Source: Edaphobacter paludis
Lineage (GTDB): Bacteria > Acidobacteriota > Terriglobia > Terriglobales > Acidobacteriaceae
Length of the DNA: 64,000 nucleotides
Direction: 5' to 3'
Assembly: GCF_039993895.1 (NCBI RefSeq)
Contig: NZ_CP121194.1
Coordinates: 2,666,001 to 2,730,000, forward strand
Part shown: one piece after another, positions 1 to 9,430 of the stretch
Layout: each line of letters starts with the position of its first letter
Position numbering within the stretch: position 1 is the stretch's first letter
Translations under genes and position numbers: made by a program
Notes under the pieces: generated by a model
What the model was told of the DNA's origin: nothing
The model's database searches: none
The model's input: the letters and a program-made list of their open reading frames with translations, nothing else

Positions 1-609
1 CAGTACAAAATACTGCGCCAGCGACTCATCAATCTTCGTCCGCAGGGCGGGGTGCTCCTCATCACCAGCCCCGGGCCAGGAGAGGGAAAGACGCTGACCT
101 CAGTCAATCTTTCCTGGGCTCTCGCGGATGCTGGCCAGCGTACCTGCCTGGTCGATCTGGACTTCAGGGCTCCCGGCGTGTCTCAAGCCCTGGGCTGCCC
201 GATCGACGGAGATGGTGTCGAAGATGTACTCAATGGACGCCGGAAGCTGCACGAGGCGGTGTACCAGATCGCCGATACGCGGATGCATGTCCTCCCAGTC
301 CGCAACCGCCAGGACTCAGCGGGAAAGCTCTTATCTCCCTCTGTAATCGTCCCTGCTCTCGCCGAACTTCGTTCCACATATTACTGGGTCATCCTCGATT
401 TTGCACCTGTCATTCCTATGGCGGACGTTGGCGAAGTGTTGGCTCACGTCGACGGCGCGATTCTTGTGATTCGCGCCGGAAAGACAGCCCGGAAGATGCT
501 CCCGCGCTCCCTTGAGATACTCGGATCCAAACTCTGCGGTGTCATCCTGAACGACTCTCCGATTCCTGGAAGCGCCTATTACGGAGGCTACGGAAATCGT
601 CGTGACTAA
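1..609 (+). CDS. CpsD/Wzc-type tyrosine autokinase (partial, 5' end outside window)
   Basis: The reading frame is open from base 1, so the gene begins upstream; 202 residues are visible. They contain a P-loop (GPGEGKT, bases 73-93), a following VDLDFR Walker A' motif and a hydrophobic VILDFAP Walker B-like strand. This is the pattern of the cytoplasmic BY-kinase domain that controls chain length and export of capsule or exopolysaccharide. The C-terminus ends in a small tyrosine cluster (YYGGYG), the usual autophosphorylation tail. The missing N-terminus probably carries a Wzz domain or is a separate Wzz gene. It lies just upstream of the EPS locus in the same direction, so a role in that pathway is inferred. 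The GTG at 52 is internal and would cut into the strand before the P-loop. Confidence 0.85.
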   Translation, partial: QYKILRQRLINLRPQGGVLLITSPGPGEGKTLTSVNLSWALADAGQRTCLVDLDFRAPGVSQALGCPIDGDGVEDVLNGRRKLHEAVYQIADTRMHVLPVRNRQDSAGKLLSPSVIVPALAELRSTYYWVILDFAPVIPMADVGEVLAHVDGAILVIRAGKTARKMLPRSLEILGSKLCGVILNDSPIPGSAYYGGYGNRRD

Positions 610-1162
610 CGCTTCTTATCCTCCTGCTCAATGTCGATGCGCTAAGCACCGCGTCCTTCAATCTGTGCTCTGTATCGAACCCAACTCCAAAGCGACGCTT
701 ACTTTTAGTGAAATCTCATCTCGTGTGTGAAGGCTGTTGGCGAGAGTTGTGCAGCCCGCTGCATATGTTGAACCCTCCGACAGTTGCTTATAGCTCTTTC
801 TTAAGCCATCCGACTTGGGAGAGCGAATCTCCAAAACATATTTTCCGATGCCATCAATCGAATAAAACCCAATTCATCCTCCTGAAGAAGTCAGGATTTC
901 CAAATTTCTTCTTGAACAACACGAATTTTCAAGAATTTTCTGAGTGACAGCTCACGTCTAGGAACGGGCTCTCCTCTTACAGAAAATTAAACTCTTTGAC
1001 TAACTGGAAGCACGGAATAGGTCGTAGTCTTGGCAGACTAATTGCTTATATGTTTGAGTCACACTCAATACCTGTCTCACCACTTAGATTTTTCCACAGT
1101 GACTTACTGTAAGTCACCAGAGCGAAGCTTTGCGTTCTCGCACAAGAGAATCAGGAGTTGTC
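610..1162 (+). promoter_or_regulatory. Long AT-richer leader region with three successive inverted repeats
   Basis: This 553-bp gap before the antiterminator gene has no convincing coding frame. Three perfect inverted repeats stand in a row near its end: 1025-1040 (6-bp stem, 4-nt loop), 1054-1068 (6-bp stem TTGAGT/ACTCAA, 3-nt loop) and 1099-1117 (8-bp stem GTGACTTA/TAAGTCAC, 3-nt loop). The last ends 45 bases before the start codon at 1163. A promoter plus structured leader for the EPS operon is the likely content. No clear -35/-10 pair could be assigned by eye. Confidence 0.5.
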
Positions 1163-1762
1163 ATGGGCTGTGCTAATAGCTTAATGCCCCATGCTACGGA
1201 CGACCAGAAGCTGGGTTCGCAAGATCATCTACAGTGGTACGCCGTCTATACCTACCCGCGCCACGAAAAGGCAGTTACCGAGCATCTCCAGTCTCAATCC
1301 CTCGTCGCTTACCTTCCTACACTTCTGACTGAAAGCGACTGGAAGGACCGCCGGGTCCGCCTCCGTACTCCGGCATTCCCAAGCTATACATTTGCGCAGA
1401 TCAGTCTCGCCCAGCGAAGCAGGGTATTGAGCACGTCCGGAGTAGTTCGAATCCTGTCCTTCAATGGCAGGCCTGTGCCGATTGCAGAATCCGAAATCGA
1501 AGCACTCAAGCTTTGTCTTGATAAGGGTGTCGGAATCCAGCGCTGCCCCACGCTGGAGGTAGGCGATAGGGTTCGCGTCAGGTCAGGGATTCTCGAAGGC
1601 CTGATAGGCCAGATCTCACGCTGCAAGAAAGATCGCAGGCTCATCGTTCCCATTACCCTGATCCATCAGTCCGTCGCAATCGAGATCGACATGCAGTTAC
1701 TGGAGCCGCTGGACGAGTTCACGCAACCTTCGAACCCGTCGCACCAAAGATTCCTTCCCTGA
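1163..1762 (+). CDS. NusG-like (UpxY/RfaH family) transcription antiterminator
   Basis: The 199-residue protein has the N-terminal NusG domain signature WYAVYTYPRHEKAV and a C-terminal KOW motif (VGDRVRVRSGILEGLIGQI). Specialised NusG paralogues such as UpxY, RfaH and LoaP bind elongating RNA polymerase and let it read through long polysaccharide operons; they are typically encoded first in the operon they control, as here. The ATG at 1163 is chosen because AGGAG lies 6 bases upstream; a TTG at 1130 would add 11 residues without a ribosome site. The three hairpins just upstream make a leader-dependent recruitment mechanism plausible, but this is inference. Confidence 0.85.
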   Translation: MGCANSLMPHATDDQKLGSQDHLQWYAVYTYPRHEKAVTEHLQSQSLVAYLPTLLTESDWKDRRVRLRTPAFPSYTFAQISLAQRSRVLSTSGVVRILSFNGRPVPIAESEIEALKLCLDKGVGIQRCPTLEVGDRVRVRSGILEGLIGQISRCKKDRRLIVPITLIHQSVAIEIDMQLLEPLDEFTQPSNPSHQRFLP

Positions 1763-1885
1763 AGCATTGGCACGTTCGCGGCTGAACGCGCCACATTTCA
1801 CCACTACCGGCCAACATCCTGCTTCCTCCCGCCCTCGAGTAGTCTCCGTTCCTTCCCATTCCTCCGATACGCCAAGGATGTCTCA

Positions 1886-3037
1886 ATGAGTTCTCAACGA
1901 CCAGTTATCCTGCCATGGATACGCCAGTTTGGCACTCCCAAAAACCAAACGGCAACGATCAAGATCCCATCACGCCGCGAAGTTATCCAGGAGGCTACCT
2001 TTGTCCAGATGCTTCGCTTCGAGCGTCGCCGGACCGAACGCTCCGGCAAGCAACTGATGTTGGTGCTCATCAGTAGCGAGCATTTTCGCGGTAAGGCTGG
2101 CTGCGCTCTCGTCAACGGTGTCGTCGCTACCCTGGCCACCCGAATCAGAGAGACGGATGTCCTCGGATGGTACGAACGAGACAAGACAATAGGCATCCTC
2201 ATGACTGAGATAGGTAACGGTGACGCCGTGACAGTCGAGATCATCATGAGCAAGATAGCCCATGCACTCGAGAGCAACATCAAGAGTGATAACCCTCGAC
2301 TTCTCACTATGACCTATCGCCTGTTTCCACACAGCGAAGACATCGTATCGGGAAAGCGGGCCGGGAACAGCTTCTACCCGGATCTATCCACACGCCGCCC
2401 TCGTAATATGCAAACTGAGGCCGCGAAACGGCTCATGGACATCGTCGGTAGCCTAACTGCCCTCATAGCATTTCTGCCGGTCATCCTCGTGATTACCTTG
2501 CTCGTGAAAATCACCTCTGAAGGTTCCATCCTGTTTTGCCAGGAACGCGTAGGACAGCACGGCAAACTCTTCCGCTTTTTCAAGTTCCGGACCATGCACG
2601 TCAACAATGATTCACAGATCCATCGAGAGTACGTGACGAGACTCATTGCCGGCAAAGAAGACCTGAAGGCCAATGGAGGTCTCTATAAACTGACGAATGA
2701 TCCACGTATAACGCCATTGGGGCGTTTCCTGCGCAAGTCGAGTCTCGACGAGTTACCACAACTTATTAACGTCTTGATGGGAGATATGTCCCTTGTAGGC
2801 CCGCGCCCTCCACTTCCGTATGAGTACGAGCGATACCAGATCTGGCACAAGCGTCGGGTGATGGAGTTGAAGCCCGGACTGACCGGCCTCTGGCAGATAA
2901 AAGGAAGATCCCGTACCACCTTCGACGAGATGGTTCGGATGGATCTCCGCTATGCCAACACAAAATCACTCTGGACCGACTGCACGATCCTGCTCCAGAC
3001 TCCGGCCGCGATTCTCTCCGGTCGCGGGGCCTGCTAA
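1886..3037 (+). CDS. Priming sugar-phosphate transferase (WcaJ/ExoY/PssY family) with degenerate GGDEF-like N-terminus
   Basis: Residues about 175-383 form a bacterial sugar transferase: a membrane segment (about 186-208), [34 protein letters not shown] and PGLTGLWQ. These enzymes load the first sugar phosphate onto undecaprenyl phosphate at the inner membrane. Residues about 30-150 do not belong to that family. They resemble a GGDEF domain ([22 protein letters not shown]) but the signature position reads ERDKT (residues 97-101), so cyclase activity is not expected. The start has AAGGA 7 bases upstream. A possible role of the extra domain is regulatory nucleotide or protein binding; that part is inference. 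Confidence 0.88.
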   Translation: MSSQRPVILPWIRQFGTPKNQTATIKIPSRREVIQEATFVQMLRFERRRTERSGKQLMLVLISSEHFRGKAGCALVNGVVATLATRIRETDVLGWYERDKTIGILMTEIGNGDAVTVEIIMSKIAHALESNIKSDNPRLLTMTYRLFPHSEDIVSGKRAGNSFYPDLSTRRPRNMQTEAAKRLMDIVGSLTALIAFLPVILVITLLVKITSEGSILFCQERVGQHGKLFRFFKFRTMHVNNDSQIHREYVTRLIAGKEDLKANGGLYKLTNDPRITPLGRFLRKSSLDELPQLINVLMGDMSLVGPRPPLPYEYERYQIWHKRRVMELKPGLTGLWQIKGRSRTTFDEMVRMDLRYANTKSLWTDCTILLQTPAAILSGRGAC

Positions 3038-3147
3038 CTCGAGACAAAGCGCCATCTTCCGTTGTCCAGGGATTCTTTCAGCCGCACCCATACATCACCT
3101 TTACCATTCCCTGTTTTAGCCATACACGAACCGCCCCTGTGCGAATT

Positions 3148-4737
3148 ATGCCCCCGATCTCAGCAGAAGAAGAGCTTTCGGATACTCCCGGTCTGGTTTC
3201 GACGCCAGTATCCAGCCCGCCGTCTCCAACAAAGGGAACGTATGGCCAGATATTGAAGTCATCGGCCATCATTGGAGGCTCTTCTGTACTGAATATCGCA
3301 GTGGGAATTGTTCGAACCAAGATCATGGCACTGTTGCTCGGACCTGCCGGCTTTGGGATGCTGAGTCTATACGGGTCCATCGCAACGCTGACGCAGACGC
3401 TGGCTGGAATGGGCATCAATAGTAGCGGGGTCCGGCAGATCGCTGAGGCAGCTGGCCTGGACGACGAGGATCATATGCGCCAGACCACCCTCGTCCTGCG
3501 CCGCATCTCCATTCTGTTAGGTCTGCTTGGCGCTTCGTGCCTCATCGTCTTCTCTCGTCCAATTTCGAGACTGACCTTCGGAACAAATCAGCATGCCGCT
3601 CAGGTCTCCGCACTTTCGCTGGCAGTATTCTTCGCCCTCGTTTCGGCAGGTCAGGGAGCGTTGATTCAGGGCATGAGGCGGATCGCTGACCTTGCAAAGA
3701 TGGGGGTCTTGGGGGCGCTCTTCGGAACCATCATCAGCATCCCTCTGGTCTATTTCTTTCGCGATCGTGGTGTCGTGCCCTCGCTCATCGCCGTGGCCGC
3801 GGTTACTTGCCTTGTATCCTGGCGCTACAGTCGTAAGGTCCATGTCCCGAATATCTTCATTCGGCCTTCCGTTGTTATGAGAGAGGCGACCTCTCTCCTC
3901 AAACTGGGCTTCGCCTTCATGGCAAGCGGACTGATGACCGTAGGTGTAGCCTACGTCATTCGTATCACCGTATCTCGCAGACTCGGGTTGGAAGCGACGG
4001 GCCTATATCAGGCAGCCTGGACTCTGGGTGGGCTCTATGTCGGCTTCATCCTTCAAGCCATGGGAGCCGACTTCTATCCACGATTGACCGCTTACGCGAG
4101 GGATCATCCTGTCTGCAATCGCCTTGTCAACGAACAGGCCCATGTTGGTCTGCTGCTCGGAGGTCCAGGCGTCCTCGCGACTCTCACTTTCGCGCCGCTG
4201 GTCATTGCGCTCTTCTATAGCGCCAGGTTCGGAGCCGCGGTCGGAGTTCTCCGTTGGATATGTCTTGGCACCATCGTTCAGGTCGTCACCTGGCCCATGG
4301 GTTTCATCATCATCGCGAAGGCGAAGCAGACCCTTTTCATCGCCTGCGAACTGGCCTGGACCATCGTCAGCCTTGCACTGGTGTGGATATGTATCAGCCG
4401 CTTCGGCCTGAATGGCGTTGGAATCGCCTTCTTCGGCTCCTACATCTTCCACGGATTTCTCATCTACGGTGTGGTGCGAAAAATGAGCGGATTCCTCTGG
4501 TCGGCCGAAAACAAGCACACCGGCGCACTCTTTCTTATAGTCATAGCGGCCGTGTTCTCGGGGTTCTACATCTTGCCGTTCGCTCTCGCCGAAGGCCTTG
4601 GCGCGATCGTGACGCTCCTCAGTGCGATCTATTCAACGCGACTTCTGGCAAAGCTCGTATCTTCGGATTCCATACCCAAACAACTAAGGCGCCTCATCAT
4701 CAGCCGGGGTACTCCGCTCAGGAAAACCTTCCCATGA
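3148..4737 (+). CDS. Wzx-type polysaccharide flippase (MATE/MVF superfamily)
   Basis: A 529-residue polytopic membrane protein with about 12-14 hydrophobic segments. Near the N-terminus it carries the Wzx-like stretch SSVLNIAVGIVRTKIMALLLGPAG. Flippases of this family move undecaprenyl-linked repeat units across the inner membrane for Wzy polymerisation. It sits between the priming transferase and glycosyltransferases, as expected in a Wzx/Wzy locus. The start could also be GTG 3139; neither has a strong ribosome site. The stop codon overlaps the next start as ATGA, suggesting translational coupling. Confidence 0.85.
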   Translation: MPPISAEEELSDTPGLVSTPVSSPPSPTKGTYGQILKSSAIIGGSSVLNIAVGIVRTKIMALLLGPAGFGMLSLYGSIATLTQTLAGMGINSSGVRQIAEAAGLDDEDHMRQTTLVLRRISILLGLLGASCLIVFSRPISRLTFGTNQHAAQVSALSLAVFFALVSAGQGALIQGMRRIADLAKMGVLGALFGTIISIPLVYFFRDRGVVPSLIAVAAVTCLVSWRYSRKVHVPNIFIRPSVVMREATSLLKLGFAFMASGLMTVGVAYVIRITVSRRLGLEATGLYQAAWTLGGLYVGFILQAMGADFYPRLTAYARDHPVCNRLVNEQAHVGLLLGGPGVLATLTFAPLVIALFYSARFGAAVGVLRWICLGTIVQVVTWPMGFIIIAKAKQTLFIACELAWTIVSLALVWICISRFGLNGVGIAFFGSYIFHGFLIYGVVRKMSGFLWSAENKHTGALFLIVIAAVFSGFYILPFALAEGLGAIVTLLSAIYSTRLLAKLVSSDSIPKQLRRLIISRGTPLRKTFP

Positions 4738-5768
4738 ACTCTCCGGATCTCTCCATCATCATCATCAACTGGAAATCGCGCGACTTTGTCGGGCAGTGTC
4801 TCGCGACTCTTTTTGGCAACAACACCACCCTGATCTACGAAGTCATCGTCGTCGACAATGCCTCGTTCGACGGAATCGCTGGCATGCTCGCATCTGAGTT
4901 TCCCCAGGTGACCTTCATCCAGTGCGAGCACAACCTGGGCTTCGCCGGAGCAAATAATCTGGCCTTCGCCCGCAGTCGCGGCCGGAACGTCCTCTTCCTG
5001 AACCCCGACACCGAGATCGTCGGCGACGCTATTCAGGTGCTGGTCTCCACACTGGAACGCCTGCCGGACGCGGGAATGGTCGGTGCACGCCTCCTGAACT
5101 CTGACCTATCGCTGCAAACCACTTGCGTCACTTCTGTTCCGGGACTACTGAACCAGACTCTGAACTCTCATCACCTTAGAACGGCCTTTCCCAGATGGAA
5201 GCTATGGGGGATGAGGGCACTCTTTGAGAGCAGCAAGCAGCCGGTGCAGGTGCAAGCCATCTCGGGAGCCTGCATGCTGGCGCGCCGCGGCGTGCTCAAC
5301 CGCGTAGGCGCATTCAGCACGCAGTACTTCATGTACGCAGAGGACATGGATCTTTGCGTAAAGATCACGCAGGCCGGTTCGGCCATCTACTATGTCCCCG
5401 AAGCGTCCATCATCCACCACGGGGGAGGAAGCAGCGCCAGGCGTCAGGAGAGCGACTTCAGCAGCCTCATGATTCGCGAGTCTCTGATGCGCTTCTTTGC
5501 GCTGCATCGCGGGAGGGCTTATGCGGCCTCGTATCGAGCAAGTCTCGTCGTGGCATCAGCACTCCGGATCCTCTTCCTTCTCATCGTCTTCCCTATCCTA
5601 TTCAATCGGCGCGGTTTCTCCGGTGCAGTTCAGCCGCTGAGAAAGTGGTTCAATATTTTCCTCTGGTCTGTCGGCCTGAGACCCACGGCTCTGTCGCGCT
5701 CCCTGGACGAACCTGCGGCCTCCGCGGTCCGATGCGATATAACCGACGCGCCAGTGATTCCTCAGTAG
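4734..5768 (+). CDS. Glycosyltransferase family 2 (WbbL/rhamnosyltransferase-like)
   Basis: This 344-residue protein starts with the GT2 fold signature SIIIINWKSRDFVGQCL, followed by VVDNASFDG, LGFAGANN and the metal-binding stretch NPDTEI (DxD-like). The second half has YAEDMDLC and HHGGGSS, as in the WbbL/RfbF rhamnosyltransferase group, then one or two C-terminal hydrophobic segments. The ATG at 4734 overlaps the flippase stop by 4 bases. It probably adds a sugar to the lipid-linked EPS repeat unit on the cytoplasmic face; the sugar cannot be read from sequence. Confidence 0.85.
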   Translation: MNSPDLSIIIINWKSRDFVGQCLATLFGNNTTLIYEVIVVDNASFDGIAGMLASEFPQVTFIQCEHNLGFAGANNLAFARSRGRNVLFLNPDTEIVGDAIQVLVSTLERLPDAGMVGARLLNSDLSLQTTCVTSVPGLLNQTLNSHHLRTAFPRWKLWGMRALFESSKQPVQVQAISGACMLARRGVLNRVGAFSTQYFMYAEDMDLCVKITQAGSAIYYVPEASIIHHGGGSSARRQESDFSSLMIRESLMRFFALHRGRAYAASYRASLVVASALRILFLLIVFPILFNRRGFSGAVQPLRKWFNIFLWSVGLRPTALSRSLDEPAASAVRCDITDAPVIPQ

Positions 5769-5834
5769 TGAAGCTTCCCTCCTGGTCTCCGCTCCTGCTA
5801 TCCGGCACGCGGGTCCTGCAAGACTCGAATCCTC

Positions 5835-7259
5835 ATGACCCTAATCGTCTGCATGCAGCTAACGATCGTCCTAAGCATTGTCTATGCCAGCCGTCATAGG
5901 CTCGAGGATGCGCTTCCGGTCTTCTGCTTCTTCCTCGTACTCATGCCGCTCGAAGCCCGGCTCGTCATCCCTGGCCTGTTCGATCTCACGACCATGAGGA
6001 TCTCGCTCCTGACTCTCCTCATGCTTTACCTCATTCGAGGCGAGCCCGCCAGCAGCGAACCTCTTCCCTTGAAGTACCTGATGATTATGCACGTCTCCTG
6101 GGCCGCGCTCTCTACGATCTATTCTCTTTCCTTTACCACCAGCGCCAAGCAGTTGCTCTCACAGGTCATGGAGTTTTACCTTCTATATTTCCTCTTGGTA
6201 AGGATCATTACCTCGGTAAAAACCATTCACAACATCCTCTTTGCTGCCTGCATGGCAATGGGCGTGTGCTGCATCCTGGCGATCTCGGAATCGTCCGCAC
6301 ACTGGAGTATCCTTCGGATCTTCCCTTCCAACCTCTGGATCACCTACAACGGAGGAGTGGACCCAATTTATATTGAATGGGGTCGCGGACTGCGGGTTCG
6401 CTCCACCTTTCCCCACCCAATCCTCTTCGGCGATGCGCTCGCCATGAGTATCCCCCTTACCCTCTATCTCCTAAGTATCTGGGAGGAGCAGCGCAAACGA
6501 CTCCTGCTGTGGACAGGTCTCATACTCATGTTCTGGGCCATCTATAGGACCTCCAGCCGCGGACCCTGGATCGCGACTGGCTTTTGCTCGGTACTGCTTT
6601 TTCTTCTTATCCGTAACCGTATCCGCAAATACATTCTCGCCATTGGTTTTGCCACCTTAATCGTCCTGCTGGCAAGGCCTGGTATCTGGGCCACCATCGA
6701 TGGGCTCTATTCTGCCTCCACCGACACCAATACCCCGGTCGGAACATCCTATCTCTACCGCGATGCGCTCAACCACGCCGTCCGCGATGCAGTCGCAAAG
6801 AATCCAACACGCGCTCTGCTGGGTTACGGTCTCGGGACATTTCGGGAGCTTGGCCTTGAAATCAGATTCCTGGGCCGCGCCAAACGCTGGTTTACATGCG
6901 ACAACAACTGGGCATCTTTCCTCTATGAAACCGGCTACGGGGGACTCTTTCTCATAGGCGCTCTTCTCTTCAAAGCCCTTTGGATTGCGTTCCAAAACTA
7001 TCTCCATCTGCCAGAGCCGGAAAATCTCCTCGATGGCGTCCTGTTCATCTGTCTCGCAGGCTTCTACTTCCTCCTGCTCAGCGTTGCCGGCTACAGCTGG
7101 GGACAACAAGGCTATTTGGCATGGATCCTCATCTCTCTCGTCGTCAGCCACCCACGGGTAGCCCTCGAGAACGAGTCCGAGGATAGCGAATCCGGCGACC
7201 TGCTGGAAGAGCAGCAGAATCCGATCTCGGAGGAAGAGTATGACTTCTCAGCCGCTTGA
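5835..7259 (+). CDS. O-antigen polymerase/ligase family protein (Wzy/WaaL type)
   Basis: 474 residues with about 10-12 predicted membrane segments. A large loop holds RTSSRGPW and, later, LGYGLGTFRELG, the pattern of the Wzy_C/O-antigen ligase family. These proteins polymerise lipid-linked repeats or ligate them at the periplasmic side. Being the only such gene in the locus, it is the best candidate for the EPS polymerase. The C-terminal tail is acidic (ESEDSESGDLLEEQQ). Its last 20 bases overlap the start of the next gene. Confidence 0.82.
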   Translation: MTLIVCMQLTIVLSIVYASRHRLEDALPVFCFFLVLMPLEARLVIPGLFDLTTMRISLLTLLMLYLIRGEPASSEPLPLKYLMIMHVSWAALSTIYSLSFTTSAKQLLSQVMEFYLLYFLLVRIITSVKTIHNILFAACMAMGVCCILAISESSAHWSILRIFPSNLWITYNGGVDPIYIEWGRGLRVRSTFPHPILFGDALAMSIPLTLYLLSIWEEQRKRLLLWTGLILMFWAIYRTSSRGPWIATGFCSVLLFLLIRNRIRKYILAIGFATLIVLLARPGIWATIDGLYSASTDTNTPVGTSYLYRDALNHAVRDAVAKNPTRALLGYGLGTFRELGLEIRFLGRAKRWFTCDNNWASFLYETGYGGLFLIGALLFKALWIAFQNYLHLPEPENLLDGVLFICLAGFYFLLLSVAGYSWGQQGYLAWILISLVVSHPRVALENESEDSESGDLLEEQQNPISEEEYDFSAA

Positions 7260-8511
7260 TGTCTTGACCAAAGAACCGATCCTCCAGCCTGCGGCTCCCA
7301 TACCGCCGCGCAACCCGCTCACGGTCTGCATGCTCGCCTACGCCTTCTACGAGAGCGATACCCGCATAATGCAATATGCCGAAGCCCTCGCCCGTCGCGG
7401 CGACACCGTGGAGGTCATCGCACTCCGGCGGGGCCCCACCTTTCCCGAGGTGGAAATCATCCGCGGAGTGAAGGTCTTCCGTATCCAGGAGCGCACCGTT
7501 AACGAAACCGGGCTCCTGACATACATCACCCGTATCCTGCGGTTTTTCCTGCGCTCCGCGCTCTTCCTCTACCGCAGGCAGCGCGTCCGCACCTGTGATC
7601 TTGTACATGTTCACAACGTGCCGGACTTCCTGGTCTTCTCCGCGCTCGCAGCAAAGCTACAGCGCGTTCCTATTCTCCTCGATATCCACGATCTGCTTCC
7701 CGAGTTCTACGCGAGCAAGTTCAAAATTGCTCACGATACCGCCCTCTTTCGCGTTCTCACGTTCATCGAGAGGTGTTCGGCAGGCTTTGCCACACACGTC
7801 ATCGTCGCCAACCATCTCTGGTGCGACCGCCTGGCTGGGCGGTCCTCGCAGCCTCGCAAATGCAGTGTCATTCGCAACCGCCCGGACCTGAGCATCTTCT
7901 CAGGTAAGCGCAGCAGCCCCCCCACCACACACTCGGGACGATTCCTGTTCACCTATCCCGGCTCGCTCAACTGGCACCAGGGCGTCGATGTCGCGATTCG
8001 CGCCTTTGCGAGTATCGCCGACCGCATACCCGATGCCGACTTTCACATCTATGGTGAAGGCGCCGCCAAACCCTCGCTCATCTGCCTGACGCATCAACTC
8101 GGAATGGAGGAACGCATCCTCTTCCATGACTTCCTGCCTAGTCGCGAGATAGCCCAGGTCATGGCGGCCACCGATCTGGCCATCGAGCCCAAGCGGTCCA
8201 CCTCCGCCTTCGGCAATGAAGCTCTCAGTACAAAGATCCTCGAGTTCATGTCACTCGGAGTTCCCGTCATAGCCAGCCGCACAAAGATTCATGCTTTCTA
8301 CTACGACCAGTCCATCATTCAGTACTACGACCATGATGACGAGTTTGCGCTGGCCGGGCAGATGCTTCGATTGAAAAATGACTCCGCCCTGCGCGCACGC
8401 CTCGCCGAAAATGCCAGCGAGTACGCAAAAGAAAATACCTGGGACGCGTGCAAACAGGAATACCTCGACCTCGTTGATGTCCTCGCGGGCGCACGGGTCC
8501 TACACGCTTAG
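7240..8511 (+). CDS. Glycosyltransferase family 4 (GT-B fold)
   Basis: 423 residues of the GT4/WcaI-like type. The N-terminal domain has YESDTRIMQYAEALARRG and a VHVHNVPDFL stretch; the C-terminal half has YPGSLNWHQGVDVAI, FHIYGEG and a nucleotide-sugar site IEPKRSTSAFGNEALSTKILEFMSLGVPV. A strong GGAGG lies 6 bases before the ATG at 7240, inside the end of the polymerase gene. A run of seven C at about 7917-7923 lies in the coding region (codons SSPPT); it is in frame here. It probably acts on the lipid-linked EPS precursor in the cytoplasm. Confidence 0.86.
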   Translation: MTSQPLDVLTKEPILQPAAPIPPRNPLTVCMLAYAFYESDTRIMQYAEALARRGDTVEVIALRRGPTFPEVEIIRGVKVFRIQERTVNETGLLTYITRILRFFLRSALFLYRRQRVRTCDLVHVHNVPDFLVFSALAAKLQRVPILLDIHDLLPEFYASKFKIAHDTALFRVLTFIERCSAGFATHVIVANHLWCDRLAGRSSQPRKCSVIRNRPDLSIFSGKRSSPPTTHSGRFLFTYPGSLNWHQGVDVAIRAFASIADRIPDADFHIYGEGAAKPSLICLTHQLGMEERILFHDFLPSREIAQVMAATDLAIEPKRSTSAFGNEALSTKILEFMSLGVPVIASRTKIHAFYYDQSIIQYYDHDDEFALAGQMLRLKNDSALRARLAENASEYAKENTWDACKQEYLDLVDVLAGARVLHA

Positions 8512-8523
8512 CCTGGGAGATTT

Positions 8524-9387
8524 ATGACAAAGTACATCATCATCACACCTGCTCGCGATGAAGCAGACTACATTGAACAAACCCTTGCTTCGGTTCCGCG
8601 TCAGAGCATCCTGCCGATGCAATGGATTCTCGTGAACGATGGTTCTCGCGATAACACCGGGGAGATCATGGATCGCTCCGCGAAGCAGTATCCCTGGATC
8701 ACCGTCTGTCATCGAAACGATCGTGGTTACCGCAACTCCGCAGGCGGAGAGGTCGATGCGTTCTATGACGGATTTTCTCAGATCGCCAGTGACGACTGGG
8801 ACTTCATCGTAAAACTCGATGGAGACCTCAGCTTCTCGCCGGATTATTTCGCGCAATGCTTTGCTGAATTCGATAAAGACCCTCGGCTCGGCATTGCGGG
8901 AGGCGGCATCTACCACAATTTGAATGGAGTGATCACGCTCGAAAAAAGTCCCATCTTCCACGTTCGCGGGGCCACAAAGATCTACCGGCGCGAATGCTGG
9001 AATGACCTGGGAGGCATCATGCGCGCGCCCGGCTGGGATACAGTGGACGATCTCAAGGCCAACATGCTCGGTTGGACTACGCGCAGCTTTCCCGCCCTGC
9101 GCGTCCTGCATTACCGCTTCACCGGCGCAGCCGATGGCGCCTGGAGAAATTGCGTCAAGGACGGGCGCGCGAATTACATCGCCGGCTACCATCCTCTTTT
9201 CATGTTCTTTAAATGCGCTGTGCGTTTCGTAAAGCGACCTCGAGTGGTTGGCTCCCTGGGCCTGATGTTCGGCTTTCTCGGTTGCTACTGGAGACGCACC
9301 CCTCGGGTACAGGACCGCAGCCTGATCAGCTACACACGCAATCAACAACTGCGCCGCCTCCTGCTGCTCGACAGTATGTGGAAATAG
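8524..9387 (+). CDS. Glycosyltransferase family 2
   Basis: 287 residues. GT2 signatures are YIIITPARDEADYIEQTL at the N-terminus, VNDGSRDNT, and the metal site KLDGDLSF (DxD) near residue 100. GGGAG stands 4 bases before the start codon. The gene follows the GT4 gene by 12 bases and precedes the FemAB-like gene in the same direction, so it is part of the EPS operon. Acceptor and donor sugars are unknown. Confidence 0.85.
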   Translation: MTKYIIITPARDEADYIEQTLASVPRQSILPMQWILVNDGSRDNTGEIMDRSAKQYPWITVCHRNDRGYRNSAGGEVDAFYDGFSQIASDDWDFIVKLDGDLSFSPDYFAQCFAEFDKDPRLGIAGGGIYHNLNGVITLEKSPIFHVRGATKIYRRECWNDLGGIMRAPGWDTVDDLKANMLGWTTRSFPALRVLHYRFTGAADGAWRNCVKDGRANYIAGYHPLFMFFKCAVRFVKRPRVVGSLGLMFGFLGCYWRRTPRVQDRSLISYTRNQQLRRLLLLDSMWK

Positions 9388-9430
9388 TTATCGAGAAAGC
9401 CTGCGACACACACCATATCGAGACCTCTGC

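Noticed and set aside
708-947. 79-residue open frame in the EPS leader
   Set aside because: No ribosome site, odd composition (Cys, Phe, Asn runs) and no recognisable motif; it lies in AT-rich non-coding DNA.
7917-7923. Seven-C run inside a glycosyltransferase gene as a phase switch
   Set aside because: Short, in frame here, and compatible with ordinary Ser-Pro codons; a population read-out would be needed.
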